Shown here: piece by piece, positions 27,749 to 37,677 of the stretch
Layout of the letters: each line of letters begins with the position of its first letter
How positions within the stretch are numbered: the first letter of the stretch is position 1
Assembly: GCF_028618555.1 (NCBI RefSeq)
Contig: NZ_JAQITD010000004.1
Coordinates: forward strand, 1-64,000
From: Bartonella sp. CM31XJBT
GTDB lineage: Bacteria; Pseudomonadota; Alphaproteobacteria; Rhizobiales; Rhizobiaceae
Length of the DNA stretch: 64,000 nucleotides
Direction: 5' to 3'
Position numbers and translations under genes: made by a program
The notes under the pieces: generated by a model
The model's database searches: none
Seen by the model: the letters and a program-made list of their open reading frames with translations, nothing else
Told to the model about the DNA's origin: nothing

Positions 27749-28570
27749 TTATGTCCTCTCTTCCACTAATTTTTAGCACTCTCGCAATATGTATTAAAAT
27801 ACTAATATTTTATATCAAGTCATCGAAACATTGTAACCAATGAAACCTATTAAATTTATCACAAATATGGAAAACCTTTTGTGAAAAAATAATTCTCTAT
27901 AATGGATTATCAGTATAATTTCATGTCATTGTTTATAAATGGACAGAGACTCGTGCAAACTTAGCTGCCATCAGTATTCTTGTGTAAAAAATTTTCAACG
28001 TAGATAAAAATACAATCAGCAGAACTCTATTCAACTATTTTACTATTCACATATGAAAATTGTTTCACATGAAAGTGCTTACTTCAAACCATAACCTATA
28101 AATAAATAATCTAAGTCATATTTTAGTGATTGATACTATAGAAGGTCAATGATCTGTACCTACACCTCTAACCTCAAGAGAAAACGTCTATTCATCAAGC
28201 ATCATAAAATGCAGCTTAGGATCATTGCACGTATAAGAACAATCAATTGTCTCTGATACATGGAAATTGATGTAAAAGTACATGGGGATTGATGTGCATA
28301 GAAGGATTAAGATAAACCTCATGGAGAGCTTTAATTACATAATTATCGCATTCAGAAGCAGAAAGTTGCGGCTCATGAATTGATAATCCTTCAGCAATAA
28401 TTTCACAGACAAGTATATGTAGAAAAAGTGAAGCAAACAAATCTTGAAAACCAATCTGCAGATGACAGCGTAAAGAGTGCATTTTTATAAAAGAGCTCTT
28501 TTTATAAAACCTTGAAACTAAAATTACAAAAAGTCAGACTTCTTTCTAAAATTAACATCTATGGTATAAG
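27749..28570. other. Decayed gap with a 3' duplicate of the MoeB-like gene
   Basis: 27845-27945 aligns with the last 170 bases of the preceding gene: ATTAAATTTATCACAAATAT, AATTCTCTATAATGGATTAT, AATTTCATGTCATTGTTTAT and AAATGGAC correspond to its TITNIGEPLVGKILLYNG-to-YKRSN codons with many changes. A 79-codon minus-strand ORF (28243-28482) contains SASECDNYVIKALHEVYLNPS, which looks protein-like, but it has no clear ribosome site and I do not recognise it; it may be a remnant. Nothing else is evident. Confidence 0.55.
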
Positions 28571-29134
28571 TTAATTTAGCTTGTTTGCTTTATTATTATC
28601 CATTGGTAAAGGAACAGGATGATCGGATAAACTGCGTAAATAAAGCAAAAGATCGGCACGATCTTGGTCATTTTTAATTCCACGAAAAGACATAATGGTC
28701 CCAGGAAAAGCTTCACGTGGAGAATGTAAATAACGATCTAACGTTACAAAATCCCATTTTTGATCAGAATGAGCACGTAATGCCCGTGAATAAGCAAAAC
28801 CTGCTGCTGATGCCAAAGGGCGGTTAACAATCTCCCAGAGGACTGGACCAACACGCCCTGCTTCATTGCGTCCAGATGTGTGGCATATGGCACATTGGCG
28901 AAAAACTTTACGGCCATTTTCAAAATTGCCTTGTTGAAGGCGGCTATTTAGTGATAGGGAAACATCAGGTGCTTTTTGTTTTTCTTGAAATATATCATTC
29001 TTGGCAACTGTATGATGATATTGGACTGATGTAGGATGATCGTAAATTATATTGCTGAGTGTGGAAATCCCCACAACAGCGACCAGCACACATAAACAAG
29101 CACAAATAAAATAAATAAATCTCCGGCGATTCAT
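28571..29134 (-). CDS. Membrane-anchored class I cytochrome c
   Basis: A 187-residue protein with one N-terminal TM or uncleaved signal (FIYFICACLCVLVAVVGI, residues 6-23), a variable linker to about 65, and a cytochrome c domain. The heme site is C81-A-I-C84-H85 and the distal Met ligand is M148 in PGTIMSFRGI. The fold signatures GRKVFRQCAICH, GPVLWEIVNRPLA and RADLLLYLRSLS match CycM-type cytochromes that carry electrons from the bc1 complex to terminal oxidases in rhizobia; that role is inferred. It is divergent from kdsB. Confidence 0.9.
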   Translation of the reverse strand: MNRRRFIYFICACLCVLVAVVGISTLSNIIYDHPTSVQYHHTVAKNDIFQEKQKAPDVSLSLNSRLQQGNFENGRKVFRQCAICHTSGRNEAGRVGPVLWEIVNRPLASAAGFAYSRALRAHSDQKWDFVTLDRYLHSPREAFPGTIMSFRGIKNDQDRADLLLYLRSLSDHPVPLPMDNNKANKLN

Positions 29135-29238
29135 AAAAACTCAAATGTTCACGGTTTCATTACCATTTTTAGTCTAAGCTTTTTCTTTATAACACACAAC
29201 ATCATAAATGCATCACAGATGACATTTGGAATCTTACA

Positions 29239-29970
29239 ATGGCTCTTGAACCAATTATTCTTATTCCTGCCCGTATAGGCTCAACCCGTCTTCCTCAAAA
29301 AGCTCTCGCTGAAATTGGCGGAAAACCGATGATTGTTCATGTCGCAGAACAAGCTAAAAAAGCTGCAATAGGACGTACAATCGTTGCAACAGATCATAAT
29401 GATATCGCTAAAGCTGTTGCAGATTATGGACATGAATATATCATAACACGAGGTGATCATAAGTCTGGATCTGATCGTATTTATGAAGCTTTAATGCGCA
29501 TTGATCCGGAACAACGTTACAATGCCATTTTAAATATACAAGGTGACTTACCAACAATAATGCCTCGTGAAATCATTCGTGCGCTACGCCCTTTAGAAAA
29601 TAGCTTTACTGACATTGCAACCTTGGGCGCCCAAATCATTGAAGAAAATGAAACAAGAGATCCCAATGTTGTCAAAATCATTGGTACACCGCTTTCTCAA
29701 AATCGTCTTCGTGCTCTTTATTTTACGCGCGCCACAGCACCCTATGGAGACGGTCCTCTTTATCACCATATTGGAATATACGCCTATAGGCGCGAAGCAC
29801 TTGAGAAATTTGTATCATTCAAACCCTCACCACTTGAGAAACGTGAAAAACTTGAACAATTACGTGCATTAGAAAACAACATGCGTATTGATGTGGAAAT
29901 AGTCGATACAATTCCCTTAGGTGTAGACACACAACATGATCTCGATAGAGTTTGTGAGATTTTAGCATGA
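29239..29970 (+). CDS. kdsB: 3-deoxy-manno-octulosonate cytidylyltransferase (KdsB)
   Basis: A 243-residue enzyme that activates Kdo with CTP to CMP-Kdo for lipopolysaccharide core synthesis. The N-terminal nucleotide-binding motif [14 protein letters not shown] is intact, followed by [32 protein letters not shown] (metal-binding Asp) and [12 protein letters not shown]. Length is normal for the family. GGAA lies 8 bases before the ATG. Its stop overlaps the pheA start by 4 bases (ATGA). Confidence 0.96.
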   Translation: MALEPIILIPARIGSTRLPQKALAEIGGKPMIVHVAEQAKKAAIGRTIVATDHNDIAKAVADYGHEYIITRGDHKSGSDRIYEALMRIDPEQRYNAILNIQGDLPTIMPREIIRALRPLENSFTDIATLGAQIIEENETRDPNVVKIIGTPLSQNRLRALYFTRATAPYGDGPLYHHIGIYAYRREALEKFVSFKPSPLEKREKLEQLRALENNMRIDVEIVDTIPLGVDTQHDLDRVCEILA

Positions 29971-30830
29971 AAATACTTAAAAAAACCAATAAAATTTCTT
30001 TCCAAGGAGAATACGGCGCTAATTCCCATATTGCTTGCTCCAATATGTTCCCCAATATGGATGCTGTTCCCTCTGCTACTTTCGAAGACGCCCTTAATTT
30101 AGTGGAAAGCGGGAAAGCTGATCTTGCTATGATCCCTATTGAAAATACCCTTGCGGGACGCGTTGCAGACATTCATCATCTTTTACCGCAGTCATCTCTT
30201 TATATTATTGATGAATATTTTTTACCTATCCATTTTCAACTCATGGTTTTACCCGGCGTTACACATGACGAAATTAAAACCGTCCACAGCCATACGCATG
30301 CCCTTGCACAATGCCGAAAAATCATACGAAACAACGGTTGGAAACCTGTTGTTTCTGCTGACACCGCTGGAGCTGCAAAATTTATTAAAAAAAATGCTAA
30401 ACGTTCACAGGCTGCCTTAGCACCTTTAATCGCAGCAGAACTCTATGGACTTGATATTCTTGAAAGAGATGTTGAAGATAACCCTCATAATATTACCCGT
30501 TTTGTCATCCTTTCACGCTCCAAACGACATGTCCCCAAACCTCAAAATGGCGAAAAAATCATCACCAGTCTTCTTTTTCGAGTGCGCAATGTCCCCGCTG
30601 CTCTCTATAAAGCTATGGGAGGATTTGCAACGAATGGTATCAATATGACAAAATTAGAAAGCTATCAAATTGGTGGAAATTTCAATGCAACACAATTCTT
30701 TGTTGATATTGAAGGGCATCCTGAAGACCCGATGATGAAACTTGCCTTAGAAGAATTATCTTTCTTTTCTGCAGAACTGCGTATTATCGGTACTTATCCA
30801 GCACAAAACGATCGAACATCGTATATATAA
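29967..30830 (+). CDS. pheA: Prephenate dehydratase (PheA)
   Basis: A 287-residue monofunctional prephenate dehydratase that makes phenylpyruvate on the way to phenylalanine. It begins with [13 protein letters not shown]; the catalytic Thr-Arg-Phe is in [11 protein letters not shown], and a C-terminal ACT domain (about 200-275; [23 protein letters not shown]) gives Phe feedback control. The usual ESRP of the regulatory site reads ESYQ. It is translationally coupled to kdsB. No chorismate mutase domain is fused. Confidence 0.95.
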   Translation: MKILKKTNKISFQGEYGANSHIACSNMFPNMDAVPSATFEDALNLVESGKADLAMIPIENTLAGRVADIHHLLPQSSLYIIDEYFLPIHFQLMVLPGVTHDEIKTVHSHTHALAQCRKIIRNNGWKPVVSADTAGAAKFIKKNAKRSQAALAPLIAAELYGLDILERDVEDNPHNITRFVILSRSKRHVPKPQNGEKIITSLLFRVRNVPAALYKAMGGFATNGINMTKLESYQIGGNFNATQFFVDIEGHPEDPMMKLALEELSFFSAELRIIGTYPAQNDRTSYI

Positions 30831-31367
30831 AAGCAATTAGGCTGCTATCATTCTTTGCTGATATCAAAGAGCATCGTAAAAATTTCATAATGCAACGTAT
30901 CTTGAAAGAGCTCGTTTTTTTCTACTCAACACCCTTCATAAACATTGAAGAAGAAAAAACGGCTCATAAAAGAATATATAAATTATTTCCATAATATTTT
31001 TTCACAAATTATATCATGATAAAAAGCACTTCAACTTGTATAAAAACCAGTGTAAAAAAACACAGTAACCAAAAATAAAAACGCTTGTACCATCTATTTC
31101 CCTTTATATATTCAAAGAGAGCTTCTTGAGAAAAGTCATTTCCTCTGACAATATTCCAATAAAGATAACGAACTTCTAAATTAGCTCTCAAAACAATTCA
31201 AATTATTATACATAATAGAGCATTCAAATCTCTTAGATTAATGTCATTCTAAACATGGTTTAAAGCTAGAAAATGCAACTTAGCCCTGATTTTAGCGTTA
31301 AGTTTGAGCTTTTATCTTTATAAAAATTGATTTATGATTCACCTCACTTTAGAAAAAGGAGAGGATA
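30831..31367. other. Gene-poor gap
   Basis: There is a possible 60-codon minus-strand ORF (31009-31191) with one hydrophobic helix (FYFWLLCFFTLVFIQVEVLF), but no ribosome site I trust. A loose inverted repeat (GAGCTCGTTTTTT near 30909 and AAAAAACGGCTC near 30955) follows pheA and may be a weak terminator. Confidence 0.4.
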
Positions 31368-31775
31368 ATGAAAAAAATCTTCATGCAAGGATTATTAGCC
31401 GCAAATATTCTCGCCTACTCTAGTGGTGCGTTTGCTGGCTTTGGTGAGAAAAAATGGAATTTTGGGCTGGATGAAAGTGTTGTGATCATACCATCCGATA
31501 CAATCCATCAAGGAGCTGAATACTCTTGTAGTATCTTTGAACCGAAGAAAGTATCCTTTACTTTATCGTACTCTACCCCTTCTGATTTAAACAAATTGAG
31601 AATTGCTGTTGATGATGAAAAGAAAATAACCCATGATAAAGAAAAGAAGATCTTTATCCTAAAAAATATAAAATCTCTTCATATAAGTTTTCCTTCGTCA
31701 GGACATTATATTTTTAAAAATATTACGAAGAAAAAAGTTGTTGGAACAAATTGTGACACAGGAGATTATGATTAA
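31368..31775 (+). CDS. Small exported protein of unknown function
   Basis: A 135-residue protein with a Sec signal peptide (MKKIFMQGLLAANILAYSSGAFA, cleaved before GFGEKK). The mature part is mostly beta-type and rich in Lys, Ser and Ile, with two Cys (YSCSIF and TNCDTGDYD) that could form one disulfide. The ribosome site AAAAAGGAGAGG is excellent, supporting a real gene. I recognise no family. It stands alone in a decayed, gene-poor stretch; a host-interaction or envelope role would be a guess. Confidence 0.65.
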   Translation: MKKIFMQGLLAANILAYSSGAFAGFGEKKWNFGLDESVVIIPSDTIHQGAEYSCSIFEPKKVSFTLSYSTPSDLNKLRIAVDDEKKITHDKEKKIFILKNIKSLHISFPSSGHYIFKNITKKKVVGTNCDTGDYD

Positions 31776-32560
31776 CAATATTCTATAACATCTAAATTTG
31801 AGTAGAGTTATTCTTTTTTCAGGTATTTTTTTCAAAATAGGGCATAATGAGCCATTAAAACTTATCGCTGAAGAGGTGTTTTTATCCTAATATGGCAAAC
31901 CTTAAGTTGCTCATAAGGTTAGATATTAAGGAAATTTTGCGAAAACTAAAAGACTAAATTTAAATTGTTCTGTATTTTCTACTATCAGAGCTATTTTTTT
32001 AATAAGAATATACTTCTCTCTTCGCAACTGCTTCATTTTAAGTGATATAAAGCACATCGTACCCAAATCACTTAGATAAACGGAAAAGTAAAATTTGCTC
32101 TACAGATGCATTCCTCACTGCACTTTAAGTCATACTCATTCAGCTTTTTATAAAAATTATCTCGCTTTTCCCTCCTTATTAAAGAATATATTATTTGAAA
32201 CTATAAAATGTCGCTTACTATCGAATAAGAACCATTTTTATGCTTATAAAATCAGTATCCCCTTATTTCTATAGCGTTGAATGTTGCATCTTCTCTTGTA
32301 TGAGTACAGCCCCTTAAAAAATATATGAAATCTTTTCTCAAATAATGAAACTTCATATATTGACCCACCTTGTGATGAACATCAATGTTTTTTAATTAAA
32401 AGAACAAGCACGCAAAAAAAGAGCGATAACATCTATTCAGTATTTATATATTTATATTATGTTAAAAGAAAAAATATTACATATTTTATATTCTCATTCA
32501 CTATAGAAATGAGGTGGTACTCTTATAAGATACTGGCTTATCATTATACGACTTTGATTT
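31776..32560. other. Gene-free AT-rich gap
   Basis: No ORF, RNA or repeat is supported in this 0.8-kb stretch. It ends where the leader of the next integrase remnant becomes recognisable. Confidence 0.5.
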
Positions 32561-33010
32561 TCTTATACTGAATTAAAACCACGAATAAAGTAAGATCCTC
32601 CCATCTTAAATCTCATATTAAACCCATTAAAATCGTTTCTTTGAAAGTTACAAATGGGATTGGTATGTGAGTAAAAACGATTAAAAAAAGGAATAAAAAT
32701 GCTTCTTATAAAGCCTCTCAAGTACAAGGGATCGCAACATTGGGAGTTGTTAAATAGCATGAGGGCTAAAATTTATACTTTGTATTAAGCATAAAGAGGG
32801 TAGCGCAACTATAGATTTATAACTCAAGGGAAGCATGTATACTATTTATGAGTGGCGTTTGAAATATAGTTAAGAGTATTGAGCAATCGCTCTTTAAAAA
32901 GCCTATGAATGTACAACATTAAATATATTCTGTTTGGGATGTTCTGTTTTGTGTGAGATGAGAAACACCATTAAAGCAATATTTTATAATTCTTTAAATA
33001 GCACTCTTCC
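32561..33010 (+). pseudogene. Integrase remnant with leader (copy 3, most decayed)
   Basis: The leader landmarks (ATTAAAACCACGAATAAAGT, GATCCTCCCAT, GGAATAAAAATG) and the start ATG at 32699 match the leader of the first copy. CAAGGGATCGCAACATTGGGAGTTG then parallels the MNRLNARAVATLGAG codons. Further on, AAATATATTCTGTTTGGGATG with TTCTGTTTTGTGTGAG matches the middle of the other remnants. No reading frame survives. 33011-33360 shows nothing else until the SRP RNA. Confidence 0.7.
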
Positions 33011-33360
33011 CCCTGACTTTCGAATGTTAGCCAATTACATGATCTATCTGCTTTATTTGCTTCTTTGACTATTGTAAATTTTTGATGATTCAATTTCGTA
33101 GTTTTAGAACAGATGTATCTATCCTAAAACTCTTACATGTTTCAGCGAATGAGAATAATTATACATTCAGACTATCTTAAGCGAAAAAATATTTTCATAC
33201 CAAATAAATATGAAGAGCTACTGCTATAAAAACTGGTAAATCCACAATCTCTTTGTTGTTTATATGTCAATAAATTAAACGCAAAGGAAAATTCTTCGTC
33301 GTTCTTAGGATATTTTTCGTTTCTGATCTTGATTTTTCATTCCAAATCGACAATATGAGC

Positions 33361-33460
33361 TTGGGAGGTTGGTGGTGGACGAACTACTCGCCAACTGGGT
33401 CAGGTCTGGAAAGAAGCAGCCCCAACGAGTTCTGGTACGGGTCATCGTTCCAACCTCCTA
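33361..33460 (+). ncRNA. ffs: Signal recognition particle RNA (4.5S type)
   Basis: The RNA partner of Ffh guides membrane proteins to the translocon. The terminal helix pairs GGGAGGTTGG (33363-33372) with CCAACCTCC (33450-33458). The conserved tip is present: GGTCAGGTCTGGAAAGAAGC, then AGCCC, with the GGAA tetraloop and the asymmetric internal loop that binds the Ffh M domain. The length of about 100 nt fits the small bacterial SRP RNA. The position just upstream of dnaX-ybaB-recR is the usual one in rhizobia. The exact ends are estimated from the helix. Confidence 0.92.
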
Positions 33461-33684
33461 TTTTGCTGAAGAAATTATTTTTTATGCTGTCTTTTAGCGA
33501 GGTATTTTTAATCTTCAGAGCAGCATTTGTATGCAGCAAATAAAGGGGTTTTGTTATTTTTAAACAAATTGTCCCATAAATAATTTGATTAAGAAAAAAT
33601 CCTTTTATATGAGACTACAGTATTGATCTATGCTTTTGTATTATCAAAATGTACGCATAAAGAACTTCGAAGTTGGAAATACTC

Positions 33685-35625
33685 ATGGAAAATTTACCGG
33701 TAGAAACAGCCTATCGTGTTCTTGCTCGTAAATATCGACCAAAAAACTTCTCTGACCTCATTGGTCAGGAAGCTATGGTGCGTACTCTCACCAACGCCTT
33801 TGAAAAAGGTCGTATTGCACAAGCGTGGATGTTAACAGGGATTCGTGGCGTAGGTAAAACCACAACAGCACGTATTTTGGCACGTGCGCTTAATTATAAA
33901 ACAAAAGATATTGATCAACCAACAACCGTATTGGACTCTCTTGGAGAACATTGCACACAAATTATCGAAGGACGCCATATTGATGTTATAGAAATGGATG
34001 CCGCTTCTCATACGGGCATTGATGATATTCGTGAAATTATTGAACAAATACGCTATCGTCCTGTTTCTGCACGCTATAAGGTTTATATTATAGATGAAGT
34101 ACATATGCTCTCAACACAAGCCTTTAATGGTTTATTGAAAACTCTTGAAGAACCACCGTCCCATGTGAAATTTATTTTTGCCACAACAGAAATTCGCAAA
34201 GTTCCTATTACAATTCTTTCGCGTTGCCAACGTTTTGATTTGCGACGTATTGAATCAAAAGCTTTGAGTGCACATTTGCGTCAAATTGCGAAATATGAAA
34301 AGGTGGAAGTAGAAGATCAAGCACTCTCTATGATTGCCCGTGCTGCAGAAGGATCAGCACGTGATGCATTATCCATTTTTGATCAAGCAATCGCCCATAG
34401 CAATGGCAATGTTAATGCTATTGCGGTGCGTACAATGTTAGGATTAGCGGATCAAGCACGTATCATTGATCTTTTTGAATTTATTATGAAGGGCGATGTT
34501 GTCAATGCGTTACATGAATTACGCAGTCAATATGAAGCAGGTGCTGATCCTCTTACTATATTGACAGAACTAGCCGATTTTAATCATCTGGTCACACGTT
34601 TACGTTTTACACCAGAAATAGTGGAAGATTTCTCTCTAACTGAAGAACAACGTTTAAGAAGTTTAGACTTTTCAAAAAAACTTTCCGTTCCTATTTTATC
34701 CCGAAACTGGCAAATGTTACTCAAAGGTTTACAGGAAGTTAATCAAACTGCACGTCCTCTTCAAGCCGCTGAAATGCTTTTAATTCGTCTTGCTCACACG
34801 GCTGACTTACCAACTCTTGATGAGGCTTTAAAAAAGCTTACGCAAGAAAAAACGCCTCTCACACTGGTTAAAAACTCTTCTCATCAAGAATCTACAAATG
34901 CAAATAATATAACAAAAGAAACAATGGTCGGAGCCCATGCTTCCTCGAGCGTTTCAAATACATTACCCGATCAATCAGATTTAAAAAGCTCTTTGAAAAA
35001 CCAATTAGATCATTCCTTACAACCGGAAAATTTAGTTAAAAATCAAAACTATGACAAAATCAACGCCCAAGAAGTAACAGAAATTCTAGAAACTTCTCCA
35101 TCTACTGATCTTTCTGAAAAGATTGTAAATTTATCGCATTCTGTCACGCAAACAACAGAAAAGATTACTGAACCTAAAACTCTCGTGATTAATTCTTTGC
35201 ACGATATTGTTCAATTAGCCGAACAGCATAATGACACTCCTTTCAAACTCCTTATTAAAGAATTTGTTCATCCTGTTTCTTTTGAAGCTGGGCATATTAC
35301 CTTAAGACTTTCTGAAAATACCCCACAATTTCTTGCTCATGATATAGAAAAAAAGATATCTCAATGGACAGAAAAACGCTGGACAATAACTTTTGTTAAT
35401 GAAGGAGGTGGCCCAACCTTACAGGAGGAAAGTATAGCGATTCAAAAGACTCTTTTTTCTAATGCAGAAACAGATCCTGATATTGCGAAAATCCTCAATC
35501 ATTTCCCAGAAGCAAAAATTGTCGATATTCGACTCAATAAAGAAGAAAATGATCTTGATTTACTCTCCAATACCTTTAAAAATGCTGATATTTTTAAAAA
35601 TAAAAATGATATCAATGATGAATAA
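33685..35625 (+). CDS. dnaX: DNA polymerase III subunit tau (and possibly gamma), DnaX
   Basis: A 646-residue clamp-loader ATPase. The N-terminal AAA+ module shows RKYRPKNFSDLIGQ, Walker A GIRGVGKTTTARI (about residue 52), YIIDEVHMLS (Walker B) and sensor motif FATTEIRKVPITILSRCQRFDLR. The C-terminal half is variable, then a tau-specific end (about 520-640) that would bind polymerase alpha and DnaB. The four-Cys zinc module seen in E. coli is reduced to one Cys. I choose the ATG at 33685, with TTGGAAA 7 bases upstream; a TTG four codons earlier is also in frame. A slippery A AAA AAG in the right frame at 34830 could produce a short gamma form. Confidence 0.95.
   Translation: MENLPVETAYRVLARKYRPKNFSDLIGQEAMVRTLTNAFEKGRIAQAWMLTGIRGVGKTTTARILARALNYKTKDIDQPTTVLDSLGEHCTQIIEGRHIDVIEMDAASHTGIDDIREIIEQIRYRPVSARYKVYIIDEVHMLSTQAFNGLLKTLEEPPSHVKFIFATTEIRKVPITILSRCQRFDLRRIESKALSAHLRQIAKYEKVEVEDQALSMIARAAEGSARDALSIFDQAIAHSNGNVNAIAVRTMLGLADQARIIDLFEFIMKGDVVNALHELRSQYEAGADPLTILTELADFNHLVTRLRFTPEIVEDFSLTEEQRLRSLDFSKKLSVPILSRNWQMLLKGLQEVNQTARPLQAAEMLLIRLAHTADLPTLDEALKKLTQEKTPLTLVKNSSHQESTNANNITKETMVGAHASSSVSNTLPDQSDLKSSLKNQLDHSLQPENLVKNQNYDKINAQEVTEILETSPSTDLSEKIVNLSHSVTQTTEKITEPKTLVINSLHDIVQLAEQHNDTPFKLLIKEFVHPVSFEAGHITLRLSENTPQFLAHDIEKKISQWTEKRWTITFVNEGGGPTLQEESIAIQKTLFSNAETDPDIAKILNHFPEAKIVDIRLNKEENDLDLLSNTFKNADIFKNKNDINDE
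34830..34836 (+). other. Candidate -1 frameshift site in dnaX
   Basis: The heptamer A AAA AAG is in the zero frame (TTA AAA AAG, residue about 382), the same heptamer and phase as the programmed site of E. coli dnaX. GAGG just upstream could act as an internal ribosome-pairing signal. After slippage the -1 frame meets TAA at 34869-34871, which would give a product of about 394 residues, close to a gamma subunit. A-runs are common in this AT-rich sequence, so this is only a candidate. Confidence 0.4.
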
Positions 35626-35639
35626 GGATACCTATTCCT

Positions 35640-35963
35640 ATGCGTGAAATGATGAGCATGATGAAAAAAGCCAAAGAAATGCAAGAAAAAATGCAGAAGA
35701 TTCAGGAGGAAATAGCTAATCTGCAAGCTGTGGGCACTGCAGGGGGTGGTCTCGTCAATATCACTTTAAATGGCAAAAATATTATAACAGCAATTCAAAT
35801 TGATCCTTCATTACTCAAACCTGAAGAAGCTGAAATTCTTGAAGATCTCATTATGGCAGCTTATAATGAAGCAAGAACAAAAATCGAAATCGCAATAGAA
35901 GAAAGAACCAAAAGTATAACGGCAGGGCTACCACTCCCATCAGGTTTCAAGCTTCCATTTTAA
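35640..35963 (+). CDS. ybaB: YbaB/EbfC nucleoid-associated protein
   Basis: A 107-residue DNA-binding protein forming a dimeric tweezer. It shows the coiled N-terminal helix rich in Met and Lys (MMSMMKKAKEMQEKMQKIQEE), then GTAGGGLVNITLNGK and LEDLIMAAYNEA. It sits 14 bases after dnaX and 30 before recR, the standard dnaX-ybaB-recR order. AAGGAT is about 10 bases before the ATG. Confidence 0.94.
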   Translation: MREMMSMMKKAKEMQEKMQKIQEEIANLQAVGTAGGGLVNITLNGKNIITAIQIDPSLLKPEEAEILEDLIMAAYNEARTKIEIAIEERTKSITAGLPLPSGFKLPF

Positions 35964-35993
35964 TGAAACGGATTTTTTCCGTGGGACAAAAAT

Positions 35994-36599
35994 ATGTCTA
36001 AATACATTGCAGGACCTGAGATTGAACGTCTCATTCAGATTTTATCACGGTTACCAGGTCTTGGTCCACGTTCAGCGCGTCGTGCTGCGCTTCATCTTAT
36101 CAAAAAAAAGGAGACATTGCTGGAGCCTTTGGGAGCGGCTATACAAGCAGCTATCGAAAAAGTCGGTATTTGTTCTGTTTGTGGAAATGTCGATACCATT
36201 GATCCTTGTTCAATTTGTACAGATTTGCGCCGCGATGATACAACAATCATCGTTGTTGAGGATATTGCTGATCTGTGGGCCCTTGAGCGCGCAAAAACTT
36301 TAGCCGCACGTTATCATGTGTTGGGTGGACGACTCTCCCCCTTAGATGGAATAGGTCCTGACGAACTCAACATTGCCACCTTAATACAGCGTGTTGTACA
36401 AAACCCTATTACGGAGATTATTCTTGCTGTCAATGCGACTGTCGAAGGTCAAACAACTGCTCACTATATCACTGATCAGCTTTCTAATTTTCCAGTTAAA
36501 ATTACGCGACTTGCTCATGGTGTTCCTGTAGGAGGTGAGCTTGATTATCTTGATGATGGAACTTTAGCAGCAGCTGTACAAGCAAGAACAAATCTTTAA
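35994..36599 (+). CDS. recR: Recombination mediator RecR
   Basis: A 201-residue protein that acts with RecF/RecO to load RecA at gaps. The N-terminal helix-hairpin-helix ([19 protein letters not shown]), zinc finger [16 protein letters not shown], Toprim domain beginning [16 protein letters not shown], and C-terminal [22 protein letters not shown] motif ([13 protein letters not shown]) are all present. It is downstream of ybaB in the same operon. Confidence 0.96.
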   Translation: MSKYIAGPEIERLIQILSRLPGLGPRSARRAALHLIKKKETLLEPLGAAIQAAIEKVGICSVCGNVDTIDPCSICTDLRRDDTTIIVVEDIADLWALERAKTLAARYHVLGGRLSPLDGIGPDELNIATLIQRVVQNPITEIILAVNATVEGQTTAHYITDQLSNFPVKITRLAHGVPVGGELDYLDDGTLAAAVQARTNL

Positions 36600-36648
36600 A
36601 ACTTTTTCTTCTTAACCTTTAGCTCTTTAATGACGGGGGAATATTAAA

Positions 36649-37677
36649 ATGATAAAGAAAAATCTCTCACTTTTAAACGACTTTGGTCCTGGTATTTTAG
36701 TATGTTTACTCATATCAGCCTTAGCTTATGGCTTAGAAGTTGTAGAAAAACAGTTTTTCACGGAAGCGTGGCTTGAAAGCCTTGTTTTGGCAATTCTTCT
36801 AGGATCAATTATCCGTAGTTGTTTTTCTTTGCCAACATATTTTCAAAAAGGTATCACCTTTTGTGCAAAAACACTTCTCGAAATTGCTATCGTTCTTCTA
36901 GGAGCAAGCATTAGCATTAACGCAGTCCTTTCAGCTGGCTGGAATTTGCTTGCTAGTATCATATTCGTGATATTCGTAACGATTATCCTGAGCTTTGCCA
37001 TCGGCCGACTTTTCGGGCTTTCTACACATTTGGCAATGCTGGTCGCTTGTGGGAATGCTATTTGTGGCAATTCAGCTATTGTCGCCGTTGCACCTGTTAT
37101 AAAAGCAAAACATGACGATGTAGCCGCGTCAATTGCCTTCACTGCTCTTTTAGGAATTCTTATTATTTTATTTCTACCCTTTTTACATCCATCTCTGAAT
37201 TTGTCATTTAGCCAATATGGTGTGCTTGCTGGCATGGTTGTGTATGCTGTACCACAGGTTTTAGCAGCAACAGCACCTATCTCTTTTCTAAGTGTTCAAA
37301 TTGCAACAATTGTCAAATTAGTACGGGTTCTCATGTTAGGCCCTGTTATTTTTACTCTATCAATCATTTATCGCCGATCAGCAGAAACACGCTTGCGTTT
37401 ACATACCCTCGTCCCATGGTTTATCATTGGCTTTATTATCATGATGCTTGTTCGCTCAAGTGGTCTTATCCCTGAAAAGGCTATCAATCCCATCAAATTT
37501 ATTGCCCAGTTGTTTACTGTTATCTCAATGGCTGCACTAGGATTAGGTGTTGATATCCGATCACTAAAAAAAGCAGGATGGCGCGTCATTTTGGCTTCAA
37601 CCTGCTCCATAATTATTCTCGGTATTTGTAGCCTTATTATGATACAATTGAATGATTTAAATCATATAACATTTTAA
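36649..37677 (+). CDS. YeiH-family putative sulfate exporter (UPF0324)
   Basis: A 342-residue inner-membrane protein with about ten predicted TM helices. Family signatures are LLGSIIRSCFSLP, KTLLEIAIVLLGASIS, the conserved CGNAICGNSAIVAVAPVI, YAVPQVLAA and MAALGLGVDIRSLKKAGWR. The family is annotated as putative sulfate exporter, but the transported molecule is not established. GGGGGAATATT precedes the ATG. It follows recR by 49 bases and may be read through from it. Confidence 0.88.
   Translation: MIKKNLSLLNDFGPGILVCLLISALAYGLEVVEKQFFTEAWLESLVLAILLGSIIRSCFSLPTYFQKGITFCAKTLLEIAIVLLGASISINAVLSAGWNLLASIIFVIFVTIILSFAIGRLFGLSTHLAMLVACGNAICGNSAIVAVAPVIKAKHDDVAASIAFTALLGILIILFLPFLHPSLNLSFSQYGVLAGMVVYAVPQVLAATAPISFLSVQIATIVKLVRVLMLGPVIFTLSIIYRRSAETRLRLHTLVPWFIIGFIIMMLVRSSGLIPEKAINPIKFIAQLFTVISMAALGLGVDIRSLKKAGWRVILASTCSIIILGICSLIMIQLNDLNHITF

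Noticed and set aside
31009-31191. 60-codon minus-strand ORF with one hydrophobic helix
   Set aside because: No convincing ribosome site or recognisable family; kept only as a note in the gap description.
33355-33543. 62-codon plus-strand ORF
   Set aside because: It lies on the SRP RNA; the RNA structure explains the sequence.
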